Source: Allosphingosinicella deserti (GTDB taxonomy: Bacteria; Pseudomonadota; Alphaproteobacteria; Sphingomonadales; Sphingomonadaceae). Taken from it: DNA of 64,000 nt. This document shows, piece by piece, positions 1-8,569 of the stretch (the stretch's first letter is position 1; each line of letters starts with the position of its first letter). The notes beneath the pieces are model-generated. The model ran no database searches. It saw only the letters and a list, made by a program, of their open reading frames with translations, and was not told the DNA's origin. The translations under genes were made by a program, and so were the position numbers. Where the stretch lies: positions 29,576 through 93,575 of the forward strand of contig NZ_PXYI01000014.1 in NCBI RefSeq assembly GCF_003012735.1. Reading direction: 5' to 3'.

Positions 1-1508
1 CGATCGGGGATCGCCCACATGCCCTTTCCGATCTGCGCGCGGCCGTGGAAGCCGCAGGCGAGGCCGACATCGACATTGTTGTCTTCATAGGCCTTCAGCC
101 ACGCCGCGCTCTTCATCTCGCCCTTGCGGATCATCGGAGCCAATTTCGTTGACGTATGGATTTCGTCGCCGGTGCGATCGAGGAAGCCGGTGTTGATGAA
201 CACGATGCGGTGGCGGACTGCCTCGATCACCGCCGCGAGATTGACGGAGGTTCGGCGCTCCTCGTCCATCACGCCCACCTTGATCGTGCAGCGCGCGAGA
301 CCGAGCAGATCCTCCGTGCGGGCGAACAGGCGGTCGGCGAAGGCGGCCTCCTCCGGTCCGTGCATCTTCGGCTTGACGATGTAGATCGATCCTGTGGAGC
401 TGTTGGCGCGTGCGCCGTTCAGATCGTGAAGCGCGATCAGGGAGGTAAACACCGCGTCGGCCAGGCCTTCCTGGACGTCCTCGCCGCCGATCCGCATCAT
501 CGGATTGGCCATGAGATGCCCGACGTTGCGCACGAACAGCAAGGCGCGGCCCTTGAGGGTAAGCGATGTTCCGCCTGGCGCCTTGTAGACCCGGTCAGAG
601 TCGAGACGGCGTTCCACGCTGTGGCCGCTCTTGGCGAAGCGCGCTGAGAGATCGCCTTTCATCAGCCCGAGCCAGTTGCGATAGACTCCGACCTTCTCGG
701 CAGCATCCACTGCCGCGACCGAATCTTCGCAATCCATGATCGCGGTGATCGCACTTTCGAGCAGGATGTCGGCGACGCCCGCTTTGTCCTGCCGCGCGAT
801 CGGATGGTCTGGATGGAGCACGATCTCGAGATGGAGATTGTGGTGACGCAGCAGGATGGCGCCTTCGCGCCAACCGGCGAGCAGCGAAGGATCGGCAAGC
901 CCGCCGCGATCCGTCATCAGACGGTCCTGCTCGATGCGATAGCTCCCGACATCGGCATGGCTGCCCTCCGCAAGCGGGGCAATGCGATCGAGCAGGTCGC
1001 GGCCCCAGGCGATCACCCGGGCTCCGCGGTCGGGGTCGTATCCCGCAGCCGAGGGGCGGTCGCCCATCGCGTCGGTGCCGTACAATGCGTCGTAGAGGCT
1101 GCCCCAGCGGGCATTGGCGGCGTTCAGGGCATAGCGCGCATTGCTCATCGGCACGACCAATTGGGGGCCGGCGATCAGGGCGACTTCCGGATCGATCTTG
1201 TCGGTCCCGATGGTGAACGGCGCCGGGGGATCGACGAGATAACCGATCTCGCGGAGGAATTCTTCTTCTTCGGCAGGGGAGGGGATGTGGCCGCCGAGCG
1301 ATTCGTTGCGCGAATCGATCTGCGCCTGGAGCTGCTCGCGGCGGCGCAGAAGCCGCCGGTTCTCGGGGGTGAGATCGCGGATCAGCGCCGACAGGCCGCG
1401 CCAGAATTCCGTAGGGTCGAGGCCGGTGCCGGGGAGCGCCTCGGCCTCGATGAAGGCCTTCAGTTCGGCGTCGATCTCGATGCCCGAAATCAGCTCATAT
1501 TGCGCCAC
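1..1508 (-). CDS. glcB: malate synthase G, N-terminal 502 residues (cut by window edge)
   Basis: Condenses glyoxylate with acetyl-CoA to malate in the glyoxylate/glycolate pathway, in the cytoplasm. The minus strand reads open from a GTG at 1508 to the edge. It contains family-typical blocks: MDCEDSVAAVDAAEKVGVYR around residue 260, GRALLFVRNVGHLM, NTGFLDRTGDEIHTS near residue 445, and GFHGRAQIGKGMWAIPD at the edge. Family members are about 720 residues, so roughly the last 220, including the C-terminal catalytic part, lie outside. The GTG is chosen because a GAGGGAG Shine-Dalgarno sits 7 bases upstream and no better ATG is present. It diverges from the amidohydrolase with 59 bases between them. 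Identification rests on these blocks; only the missing end is unknown. Confidence 0.95.
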   Translation of the reverse strand, partial: MAQYELISGIEIDAELKAFIEAEALPGTGLDPTEFWRGLSALIRDLTPENRRLLRRREQLQAQIDSRNESLGGHIPSPAEEEEFLREIGYLVDPPAPFTIGTDKIDPEVALIAGPQLVVPMSNARYALNAANARWGSLYDALYGTDAMGDRPSAAGYDPDRGARVIAWGRDLLDRIAPLAEGSHADVGSYRIEQDRLMTDRGGLADPSLLAGWREGAILLRHHNLHLEIVLHPDHPIARQDKAGVADILLESAITAIMDCEDSVAAVDAAEKVGVYRNWLGLMKGDLSARFAKSGHSVERRLDSDRVYKAPGGTSLTLKGRALLFVRNVGHLMANPMMRIGGEDVQEGLADAVFTSLIALHDLNGARANSSTGSIYIVKPKMHGPEEAAFADRLFARTEDLLGLARCTIKVGVMDEERRTSVNLAAVIEAVRHRIVFINTGFLDRTGDEIHTSTKLAPMIRKGEMKSAAWLKAYEDNNVDVGLACGFHGRAQIGKGMWAIPD

Positions 1509-1567
1509 GGCCGGCTCCCTCTATCCTGCGCTGCAACGCGGCGTAACCGCTCCGAACGGGATTATCC

Positions 1568-2836
1568 ATGCGGTTCCTCGCCTTGCTCCTCGCCTGCTTC
1601 GTCGCCGTCGCCCCTGCTGGCGCGCAGGAAACTTTGGTTCTTCTCCGTCCGGCCCGCGTGTTCGACGGCATCTCTGCAACGGCGCATGAAGGCTGGTCGG
1701 TGCTCGTCCGCGGCGATCGCATCGAGGCGGCGGGTGCGAACGTGGCTGCGCCGGCCGGCGCGCGGCTGATCGAGCTTCCCGGCATGACCCTGATGCCCGG
1801 AATGATCGAGGGCCACTCACATCTTTTCCTGCACCCGTACAATGAGACGAGCTGGGACGATCAGGTGCTGAAGGAGCCGGAGGCGCTGCGCACCGCCCGC
1901 GCTGTCAATCATGCGCGCGATACCCTGATGGCTGGCTTCACCACGGTGCGCGATCTCGGCACCGAGGGCGCCGGCTATGCCGATGTCGGCCTCAAGCAGG
2001 CGATCGAGCAGGGCATCGTGCCTGGGCCGCGAATGCTGGTTGCCACTCGTGCCCTGGTCGCCACCGGCAGCTACGGGCCGAAATCCGGCAATCCCTATCT
2101 TGCCGCGCTCGGCGCCGAGGAAGCGGACGGCGACACCCTCGTTGCCGCCGCCCGCCGCCAGATCGGTGCGGGTGCCGACGTCGTGAAACTCTACGGCGAT
2201 TATCGGTGGCGTCCCGGCGAGGACAGCCGTCCGACCTATTCGCTGAGCGAGATCGCCGCCGTCGTGGACGCCGCGCGCGCCGCCGGGCGCCAGGTCGCGA
2301 TCCATGCCAGCACGCCCGAAGGCATGCGCCGCGCAACCCTCGGCGGTGCCGCTACGATCGAGCACGGCAATGGCGGCACGCCGGAAATCTTCCGGCTGAT
2401 GAAGGAGAAGGAGGTGGCGCTCTGCCCGACGCTCGGCGCCACCGACGCGACCTCGCGCTACCGCGGCTGGAACGGCGCCGCGCCCGAGCCCGCTGCCGTC
2501 ACCGAGAAGAGAAAGAGCTTCGCCGCGGCGCTCGCCGCCGGAACGCCGATTTGCATGGGCGGCGATGTCGGCGTCTTCGCCCATGGCGACAATGTCCGCG
2601 AAATGGAACTGATGGCGGCTTGGGGCATGCGTCCCGGGGACGTGCTCATCGCCGCAACCGGCGGCAATGCGCGCATTTTCGGGATCGCCGATCGGGTCGG
2701 CGCGGTGCGGCCGGGCCTGCTTGCCGATCTCGTGGCGGTCGACGGCGACCCGACGCGCGACATCGCCGCGGCACGCCGGGTGCGATTGGTTATGAAAGGC
2801 GGGAATGTGGTTCGCGGAGCAGACGTTGCGGATTAG
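1568..2836 (+). CDS. secreted metal-dependent amidohydrolase (imidazolonepropionase-like)
   Basis: A 422-residue protein with a clear signal peptide (MRFLALLLACFVAVAPAGA, then QE), so probably periplasmic. It belongs to the amidohydrolase superfamily. The first metal-binding motif is EGHSHLF near residue 80. Further candidate ligands are the His in AIHAST, the His in TIEHGNG, and an Asp in GGDVGV. The C-terminal LADLVAVDGDPTRDI segment is typical of the group that includes Xaa-Pro dipeptidases and imidazolonepropionase-like enzymes. Substrate cannot be told from sequence; a cyclic amide or dipeptide is usual. It has no operon partner: the upstream gene diverges, and the DNA 34 bases downstream of the stop is a broken ParB-like gene. 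An ATG with GGGA seven bases upstream supports the start. Confidence 0.85.
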   Translation: MRFLALLLACFVAVAPAGAQETLVLLRPARVFDGISATAHEGWSVLVRGDRIEAAGANVAAPAGARLIELPGMTLMPGMIEGHSHLFLHPYNETSWDDQVLKEPEALRTARAVNHARDTLMAGFTTVRDLGTEGAGYADVGLKQAIEQGIVPGPRMLVATRALVATGSYGPKSGNPYLAALGAEEADGDTLVAAARRQIGAGADVVKLYGDYRWRPGEDSRPTYSLSEIAAVVDAARAAGRQVAIHASTPEGMRRATLGGAATIEHGNGGTPEIFRLMKEKEVALCPTLGATDATSRYRGWNGAAPEPAAVTEKRKSFAAALAAGTPICMGGDVGVFAHGDNVREMELMAAWGMRPGDVLIAATGGNARIFGIADRVGAVRPGLLADLVAVDGDPTRDIAAARRVRLVMKGGNVVRGADVAD

Positions 2837-2869
2837 CCTGATCCGGCATGCGGCTTGTCCCAGCAGTGA

Positions 2870-3271
2870 TTTCAGGCCGCGATTGAGATCGCCGACGCCG
2901 ACGATGATGACGTCCAGCGTGCCTTGCAGAGCGCTTACGACCAGGGTCTGCTGCGCGGCAGGAAGCTGCTCGCTGCCAAGCGACTGGTGGAAGCACGCCG
3001 CCGCCGGGGGAAGCGCCTCAAGTCCGTCGAGCCCTACGCGCCCGAGAAGCTCAACTCCGCCGCGCTGGTTCGGGCCTACCAGGACGATGCCCAACGCAAG
3101 CGCGAGATCATCCGGCGGGTCAACAGCGCGAAGGACAGGCTGGTGCTGATCACCGAAGCCCTTCGACGGCTCGCCGCCGATGCGGCCTTCGCCGCGCTGA
3201 TCAAGGAGGAAGGGCTGGATACCATGCCTCAGAAGATCGCCGATCGCGTCTCCAGCGTGCAAGCGGCATGA
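2870..3271 (+). pseudogene. ParB/RepB-type partition-like protein, C-terminal half only
   Basis: The open frame runs from just after a TGA at 2867 and encodes about 133 residues. The visible part is AAIEIADADDDDVQRAL, then AYDQGLLRGRKLLAAKRLVE, a basic stretch, and a C-terminal LVRAYQDDAQRKREIIRRV/EALRRLAADAAFAALIKEEG block. From memory of the family, this matches the C-terminal half of the first member of a paired ParB-like set found on plasmids and islands of Rhizobiales and sphingomonads. The N-terminal ParB nuclease-like and HTH parts (about 150-180 residues) are missing. There is no credible start with a ribosome site; a TTG at 2924 is the only late option. It overlaps the next gene by ATGA, so translation may once have been coupled. 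It is probably a remnant, though a short product cannot be excluded. Confidence 0.7.
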
Positions 3272-4161
3272 CCGCGCTGCACCGCGCACAGCCGGTCGTG
3301 CTGGGCTTCGAGCAATCGAGTGTCCGCGTCCCCATTGACGCCATCCGGCCCTTGCGGAAAGTTTCGGACCGTACGAGGCGATCCGCGACATATCGTCAGA
3401 TTGCCGCGTCCATCGCGGAGGTCGGGATCGTCGAACCGCCGGCCGTCATACGCGATGCACAGGATCGCGATCTCTACCACCTTCTGGACGGTCACGTTCG
3501 CGTCGCGATCTTGCGCGAGCAAGGCGAAACGGAGGTGACATGCCTGATCGCCGTCGACGACGAAGCTTTCACCTACAACAAGCGTATCAGCCGGGTCGCC
3601 ACGATCCAGGAGCACAAGATGATCCTGAAAGCGATCGCGAAGGGAGTCCCGGAAGAGCGCCTCGCGCGCGCGCTCAACGTCAATATTGCCCATATTCGGG
3701 CCAAGCAGAAAATGCTGATCGGTATCTGTCCGGAGGTGGTCGACCTGCTCCGGGACCGGCACGTGCCTATCAATGTTTTCCGCGAGCTGCGTTTCATGAG
3801 AACGGTCCGGCAGATCGAAGCCGCGCAGGCGATGATCACGATGAACCGTTATTCGCTCGCTTACGCCAAGTCACTGCTCGCGGCGACGCCCGCGGATCAG
3901 ATGGTGGAAGGCAAGAAGCGCCGCAGACGCGGCCTCTCCCGCGCGCAGATCGAGACAGTGCGGCGTGAGACGTGCAACCTCGACCGTGAGTTGCGCCTGG
4001 TGGAGCAGGATTACGGCGTCGATCAGCTCGACCTCGTGCTCGCGACCGGGTTCGTAACACGTTTGCTCGGCAATGTGCGGGTGGTAAGACATCTCGCCCA
4101 CCACCATTCCGACATCCTCGCCGAGTTCCAGAAAATCGCGGAAGCTCAGGGCGCTTCGTGA
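3268..4161 (+). CDS. ParB-like protein with RepB C-terminal domain
   Basis: A 297-residue protein of the RepB/ParB type. The N-terminal ParB-like domain (residues about 15-100) includes YRQIAASIAEVGIVEPPAV and LLDGHVRVAILREQGE, which correspond to the conserved ParB boxes. It is followed by an HTH region (GVPEERLARALNVNIAHIRA) and the C-terminal RepB-family domain with TRLLGNVRVVRHLAHHHSDI. Such proteins bind DNA, but members outside repABC operons have no assigned role. The ATG overlaps the stop of the truncated upstream partner by four bases. No parA/repA gene is beside it, so a plasmid-partition role is not supported here. The frame is intact across the whole family length. Confidence 0.85.
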   Translation: MTALHRAQPVVLGFEQSSVRVPIDAIRPLRKVSDRTRRSATYRQIAASIAEVGIVEPPAVIRDAQDRDLYHLLDGHVRVAILREQGETEVTCLIAVDDEAFTYNKRISRVATIQEHKMILKAIAKGVPEERLARALNVNIAHIRAKQKMLIGICPEVVDLLRDRHVPINVFRELRFMRTVRQIEAAQAMITMNRYSLAYAKSLLAATPADQMVEGKKRRRRGLSRAQIETVRRETCNLDRELRLVEQDYGVDQLDLVLATGFVTRLLGNVRVVRHLAHHHSDILAEFQKIAEAQGAS

Positions 4162-4680
4162 TGCAGGTGGACAACACGGCGCGGGAGGGCCGGGCTGCAC
4201 TGATACCTGGTTCGAGTGCAGCCGTCGACGATAGTTCAACGGCTTCGGCAGAATCGTCGCCCAGCATGCCTGCTCGTCTCCGTGCGGCCGGCTCCAACAC
4301 ATATCTATGCAAATCTCCTCTTCCATGTCCCGCTTCGGAGCGACCGGCAGCGTACCGGAGGCACGCTTTGACGCCGGCTCTCCAAGCGCGGTCTCCAATC
4401 TTCAAGACACGAACGCAGGCCGTGACGGAATAACCGGCGATGACCCGAGGGCACTGCCTACCTGTGAGCGCAGGCGGCATGTCCGGCGGATCGCGAGCAG
4501 GCGTCGCCCGCGGCAACAACCGCAATGTGGGCGCCCGGCAGAGGCTAGGGGCACTTTGATCCGGGGCCGAGCTTGAGACTGAATGCGGGTTGCTGCGCCA
4601 ACATCCTCTCTTGACGTGAACCTGCCCGATCAAGCACCTCTGTACGTCCGGCTTGACCGATGAGGCCATGGAGTGTTCGG
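4162..4680 (+). other. 519-base intergenic region with no supported gene
   Basis: It lies between the ParB-like gene and the HTH/TPR regulator. Short open frames on both strands have no family-like blocks and no ribosome sites. It presumably carries the promoter of the regulator, but no convincing -35/-10 pair was seen. Confidence 0.5.
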
Positions 4681-6084
4681 ATGGATCATCCCGATCCGGT
4701 GGGTTCGAAGCGCCTCGATGGCTGGAAGTCGGTGGCGACCTACTTCAACCGTGACCGGACAACCGTCATGCGCTGGGCACGCGCTCGCAAGCTGCCGATT
4801 CACAGGATGCCCGGGGGCAAGCAGGGGTCGGTGTTCGCGTTCGAGCACGAACTCGCGGCTTGGGCATTGCGCCACGACGACGTTGCCATCGCAGCCGATC
4901 ATGTGCCTCAGCAGGTGATGCTGGCGGCAACTGTTGCCGAACCGGCGAAAACGCGTCCGGCGGGCATTCGGGCCATTCGCGTCCCAGTCATCGCGGCCGG
5001 CTGCGCCGCCCTTGCAGTCATCCTGGCCGGCGACGTCGCTTGGCGGGCAGGCGAAGCACCCGCGCAGATCGTCGAGCGGCCGGCTTTGTCTCTTCCGCGC
5101 GACCCGCTCGTTGCCGCGGATTTCGTGACCGCGCGCGATATGTGGGCCCGCCGCTCGTCGCGCGACCTTGTAAGTGCGATCCGCCTCTACGAGAGCGTCA
5201 TCCGGCGTGATCCGCACTTCGCGCCGGCGCATTCAGGACTTGCAGACGCGTGGCTGCTCATCCGCGAATATGGGGCCGTCGACGATCCTACCGCGTACCG
5301 GCGCGCGCGTCGCCATGCCGAAGATGCCTTGCGCCTGGACCCACGGCTACCCGGAGCCCATCGGGCCCTCGGATTTGTCGAATATTGGTGGAGCGGCCGT
5401 GCGCCGAGCGCGCTCAAAAACTTCCGGCGGGCAATCGCGCTCGATGAACGCGACCCGCAATCCCACTTCTGGTATGCTAACGTGCTGGCGGATCTCGGAG
5501 ATGACCAAAATGCGCAGCGGGAATATAACCGTGCGCGATTGCTTTCGCCCGGTTCGCGCACGATCGAGGTCGAGCAAGCCTGCTCGCACTGGCAGGCGGG
5601 ACGCGATGAACTCGCACTCAGGCAGCTTTCCGCGCTTGCAGAACGGGCTCCGGAGGATGCCACGGTCTACAATTGCCTGGCGTGGCTCCACATCTCTCAT
5701 GGCGACATCGTGCAATTCGCCCACGCCTTCTCGGCGCGAGCACGTATCCAGCGAGAGGTTCACCTGCTGCGTGTGTCCGCCGAAGTGGAGGCGGCGGTGC
5801 GGCGGGATCCGCGCACGGCCGTGGGGGTGCTCGTCGCTGCGTCACGCCGCGAGATCGCGGCGGGTGCGCGGAAGTCGCGCGACACACCTGCATTCTATGC
5901 TTCTTCCATGGGAGAGCGCGCCATGCTCGTGCAGCTTCTGACCGAGGCCAGTGACCTGCGGGAGCAATGGTATTCGGCACCGGTCACCCGGCGAATTGCT
6001 GAGCGCTGGCGGGGAGACGCCGAGGTGCAGCAGCTGCTGAGGAGCCTTACACCACGGCAAAAACCATTGATCCCGACCGGTTAG
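4681..6084 (+). CDS. membrane-anchored HTH/TPR regulator-like protein
   Basis: A protein of about 467 residues. Residues 8-55 form a helix-turn-helix with the pattern LDGWKSVATYFNRDRTTVMR, then ARKLPIHRMPGG, as in MerR/excisionase-like DNA-binding heads of TPR proteins. One transmembrane helix follows (RVPVIAAGCAALAVILAG). The rest is tetratricopeptide-like: DLVSAIRLYESVIRRDPHFA, AYRRARRHAEDALRLDPRLP, ALKNFRRAIALDERDPQ and DQNAQREYNRARLLSPGSR. The likely role is a DNA-binding membrane protein with a protein-interaction domain, but target and signal are unknown. An ATG at 4681 is preferred over one at 4660 because GGAG lies 7 bases before it. It stands alone between non-coding stretches. Confidence 0.75.
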   Translation: MDHPDPVGSKRLDGWKSVATYFNRDRTTVMRWARARKLPIHRMPGGKQGSVFAFEHELAAWALRHDDVAIAADHVPQQVMLAATVAEPAKTRPAGIRAIRVPVIAAGCAALAVILAGDVAWRAGEAPAQIVERPALSLPRDPLVAADFVTARDMWARRSSRDLVSAIRLYESVIRRDPHFAPAHSGLADAWLLIREYGAVDDPTAYRRARRHAEDALRLDPRLPGAHRALGFVEYWWSGRAPSALKNFRRAIALDERDPQSHFWYANVLADLGDDQNAQREYNRARLLSPGSRTIEVEQACSHWQAGRDELALRQLSALAERAPEDATVYNCLAWLHISHGDIVQFAHAFSARARIQREVHLLRVSAEVEAAVRRDPRTAVGVLVAASRREIAAGARKSRDTPAFYASSMGERAMLVQLLTEASDLREQWYSAPVTRRIAERWRGDAEVQQLLRSLTPRQKPLIPTG

Positions 6085-6441
6085 CCGCTTTATTCCACAT
6101 TTTGCCACATTTTGCCACATCCCTCCTCCCCGGTTCCGCCTGATACCTCTCATGGTGTCCTGCCCATGAGGACCAGGGCGCAAGGGGGATCCGATGTTCA
6201 CCGGCGTGGCGAGAACCGCAATACTGGAACGACCGGGCGTGTCTGGGGCGATCGCCGGATGCTTGCGACTGTGCCAGGGGAATGAGCGCAGTGCGAAGCC
6301 GACCGCGATGTTTGAGGCCCTGGCGGCGCGTCCGGTCGGCGGGGGAGGCGGCGGACGGTCCGGGCGTCGGGGGGCGCCCGGACCGCGAGCCTTGCAAGCA
6401 CCGGAACGGTTTCGCTGCCTGCAAGCGGCTAAAGTGCCGGG
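6085..6441 (+). other. 357-base intergenic region holding only the CCACAT repeats
   Basis: Apart from the tandem repeat at its left end, no gene, hairpin with a T-run or recognisable promoter was seen. Open frames here overlap each other on both strands without ribosome sites or family-like sequence. Confidence 0.4.
6091..6120. repeat. three 10-base tandem units ending in CCACAT
   Basis: Immediately after the regulator stop codon, the unit TTTGCCACAT occurs twice in a row, preceded by a variant TATTCCACAT. The 10-base period places the units on about the same helix face, as in operator or iteron arrays. No function is assigned. Confidence 0.7.
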
Positions 6442-6657
6442 ATGACCGACAGGACGTCACCTGCTGCGCCGGAGAGACAATCAGCGGTCGGTCCGGGGGA
6501 TGTCCTCTCCCGGGAACTGGCCGGCCGGTCGAACCGCTATCGCGCCCGGGCTGTCGAATGCCCGCCGCATTCGCCGCTGCGGGAGTTGCTTTCGATGATG
6601 GCAGACGCCTACGCGTCGGAATCGCTTCGGGTCCGAAGCGGGGAGCGCCGGCCCTGA
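6442..6657 (+). CDS. small protein, YRAR/MADAY family (paralogue of 14353-14556)
   Basis: A 71-residue protein of unknown function. Its middle (ELAGRSNRYRARAVE, then LLSMMADAYASES) aligns without gaps to DLRRRAHRYRALAAT and TLRLMADAYDRAA in the small protein at 14353-14556. Conservation of the same two helices in two separate loci supports coding. The chosen ATG has no good Shine-Dalgarno, so the true start may lie inside this interval. It has no signal peptide or membrane segment and is probably a small helical cytoplasmic protein. Confidence 0.5.
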   Translation: MTDRTSPAAPERQSAVGPGDVLSRELAGRSNRYRARAVECPPHSPLRELLSMMADAYASESLRVRSGERRP

Positions 6658-6893
6658 TCCCGGTGACCCGCACGGCGAGCGCCCGCTGCGAGGCGATTGA
6701 TCGAGAGGTTCGCAGCGCAACCGGAGCGGTCGCAGGTTGTCGACGCGAAGGCCGCACGGGCTGATCAGGTACGGGATCGTCTCGGCCAAGGCGCGGTGAA
6801 GCTCCATTCGTAGCACTGCCTGCGCACCGCCCGGGGGTAGCCCGGTCCTGTCGCGCCTGCGGTCCTGCCGTGCCGCCCCGATGCGTTCATGGA

Positions 6894-7052
6894 TCAGCCA
6901 AGGAGAACGATGCCGAGGACCACAAGGGCTACGAGGCAGCACGATGCGAGCAGGAACGTCCAATCGGCTCCCGCAAGGCTCTCCCGGAGGCGGTGCTTGG
7001 TCGTGTAGGATGGCCTCAAACTTTCCGTGAGCCGCTTCGAGCGCCGTCGCAT
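6894..7052 (-). CDS. candidate small single-pass membrane protein, 52 residues
   Basis: The basic N-terminus (MRRRSKRLTESLRPSYTTKH) is followed by one hydrophobic helix, WTFLLASCCLVALVVLGIVL, ending at the C-terminus. AGGGA lies 7 bases upstream of the ATG. The layout, a positive head with a C-terminal helix, is that of a small inner-membrane protein with its N-terminus in the cytoplasm. No family is recognised. The flanking 237 bases to the left and 442 bases to the right hold no other supported gene. Confidence 0.4.
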   Translation of the reverse strand: MRRRSKRLTESLRPSYTTKHRLRESLAGADWTFLLASCCLVALVVLGIVLLG

Positions 7053-7494
7053 GGATGCGTCCCTATCCTGTTTGAGAGACCGGCGATTGCGCCGCGGCAA
7101 GTACAACGCCGCCAAGATAGGTCCGCAATGGACACGAAGGACTACGCCTTTCGGACAGGCATCCGCCACCGCCGAGGGATTGTGGCAAGTCCTTGATTTA
7201 CAACAAGCCTGTCGCAGCCGCATCACATCTTAGCTCCCACTGAGCGCCAGCAGTAGAAACTTTGCTACCATTGTTCGGGCGAAACGAATGCGATAATGAC
7301 ATTTGCAGCACTTACCTTGCGGCGCTCGCATGCCCTGCAATCCGCCATCACCACCACGAGCGGCGCTTTGCACGAATGCTCGAGACGAGTGTCCGCAGGC
7401 AGTCGCAGTCGGGCCGGGCTCGCTGGTCAACAAAGGCGGCATCGCCTGACCAGGAGTGAATCCGCTGCGAAGCCACTAGCCGGAGGCACTTGGG
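7053..7494 (+). other. 442-base intergenic region upstream of the response regulator
   Basis: Nothing recognisable as a gene is seen. It is less GC-rich near 7240-7310, which may hold the promoter of the response regulator. No clear promoter boxes could be assigned. Confidence 0.35.
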
Positions 7495-8241
7495 GTGACG
7501 ATGGAAATACTGGTCGTCGAAGACGATCCCAAGCTCCGCTCGGTTCTCAGCGCGACCGCGCAGGTCGGCGGTTTCGACACCCGCGAAGCGGAAAGCGGAT
7601 CCCAGGCGATTTCGCTCGTCTCCCAGGGTGTCGGCGACGTCGTGCTGCTCGACCTGGGCTTGCCGGATTATGACGGACGCGAACTCCTCATCATTCTGAG
7701 GCAACTCTCCGACCGGCCCATTCTGGTGGTCTCCGGGCGCGGCTCCGAACAGGATCGCATCGAGGCTCTGGACCTTGGTGCCGACGATTTCATCGTCAAG
7801 CCCTTCCTGCCAGGCGAGCTTCTCGCCCGCATTCGTGCGAGCCTGCGACGACATGGCAGACCGCTTCCAGAGGCCGGCGATGCGGCAGAGGGTGGGTTCG
7901 ACGCCGCGGGCCGCCTTCCCAGCCGGCTCGGCTCATATCTGCTCGATCCGTTCGACCAGAGCGTGTCGTTCAACGGCGGGAAGGCTCGCTTGAGCGACGC
8001 GGAATATCGAATCTTCGGAGCGCTTGCCGGAGCGGCAGAAGCCGTACTCAGCCGTGCCGAGCTACTCGCCATCCTGTACGGGGAGGAAGCGCCTGCGACC
8101 TCGAAGATTATCGATGTGTACATATCGCGCGTGCGCGCCAAGTTGCGCGACATTCCGGGTGGCCGCGATGTCCTTCAGACGGTGACCGGGAGCGGGTGGC
8201 GGCTGCTCGAACCGCCGAGAACGGTCTCGGGAATCCGCTGA
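7495..8241 (+). CDS. OmpR/PhoB-family response regulator, orphan
   Basis: A 248-residue two-component regulator. The receiver domain (residues 3-118) has the acidic pair in VVEDDPK, the phospho-acceptor Asp in VVLLDLGLPDYDG, a Ser in VVSGRG and the Lys in DDFIVKPF. The C-terminal winged helix (about 140-240) includes LSDAEYRIFGALAG and IDVYISRVRAKLRDIPGG, with VTGSGWRLL at the end. It looks fully functional and closest to the KdpE-like group by feel. No histidine kinase is next to it, so its partner lies elsewhere. A GTG start is used because GGAGG is 8 bases upstream; an ATG two codons later is the alternative. Confidence 0.9.
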   Translation: MTMEILVVEDDPKLRSVLSATAQVGGFDTREAESGSQAISLVSQGVGDVVLLDLGLPDYDGRELLIILRQLSDRPILVVSGRGSEQDRIEALDLGADDFIVKPFLPGELLARIRASLRRHGRPLPEAGDAAEGGFDAAGRLPSRLGSYLLDPFDQSVSFNGGKARLSDAEYRIFGALAGAAEAVLSRAELLAILYGEEAPATSKIIDVYISRVRAKLRDIPGGRDVLQTVTGSGWRLLEPPRTVSGIR

Positions 8242-8569
8242 CGGACCGTTTACGGAGCCACGGTCCTGCCTCGCGCGGGCGCCTCTTCAAGGATTGGTGG
8301 CGCTGTCCGCAGGAGGTGCCGGGGAGGCATCGCAACGGCTTGGTGCGAAAGAGTTCGCAGGGAGAGCCGGCGGCCTCGATTGCAGGCGCTCTGCACGCCG
8401 AGTGGCGCGCAAGAAGCCACGAAGTATTCAATCAGACATAATGTGGCATCGGGTGCGTTTCTGCGCGGGACTGGTTTTCGCCCGTCGTAAACACTTTCCA
8501 CATTTTTTTGGGGATAAGTAGGTGCCGTAGACTTGATTCCGCTTCCAAAACAATATCGTGTGCGGCCCC
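8242..8569 (+). other. 328-base intergenic region
   Basis: It contains the hairpin above and an A/T-richer stretch (8430-8520) with CCACATTTTTTTGGGG near 8498, probably the promoter region of the following small gene. No other gene is supported. Confidence 0.4.
8243..8266 (+). terminator. hairpin directly after the response regulator stop
   Basis: A perfect 7-base stem GGACCGT/ACGGTCC with a 10-base loop starts two bases after the stop codon. No T-run follows, so it may be a Rho-assisted or weak terminator, or an mRNA 3-prime stabiliser. Confidence 0.45.

Noticed and set aside
804..1769. 321-residue plus-strand open frame
   Set aside because: It is antisense to malate synthase G, whose translation matches its family throughout; the plus frame has no family-like blocks.
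2870..4161. Plasmid replication/partition locus
   Set aside because: Only ParB-like genes are present; no repA/parA, repC or origin-like iterons accompany them.
4158..4433. Open frame overlapping the ParB-like stop by ATGA
   Set aside because: The coupling looks attractive, but the product has no recognisable pattern, repeat or domain, and the minus strand is equally open here.
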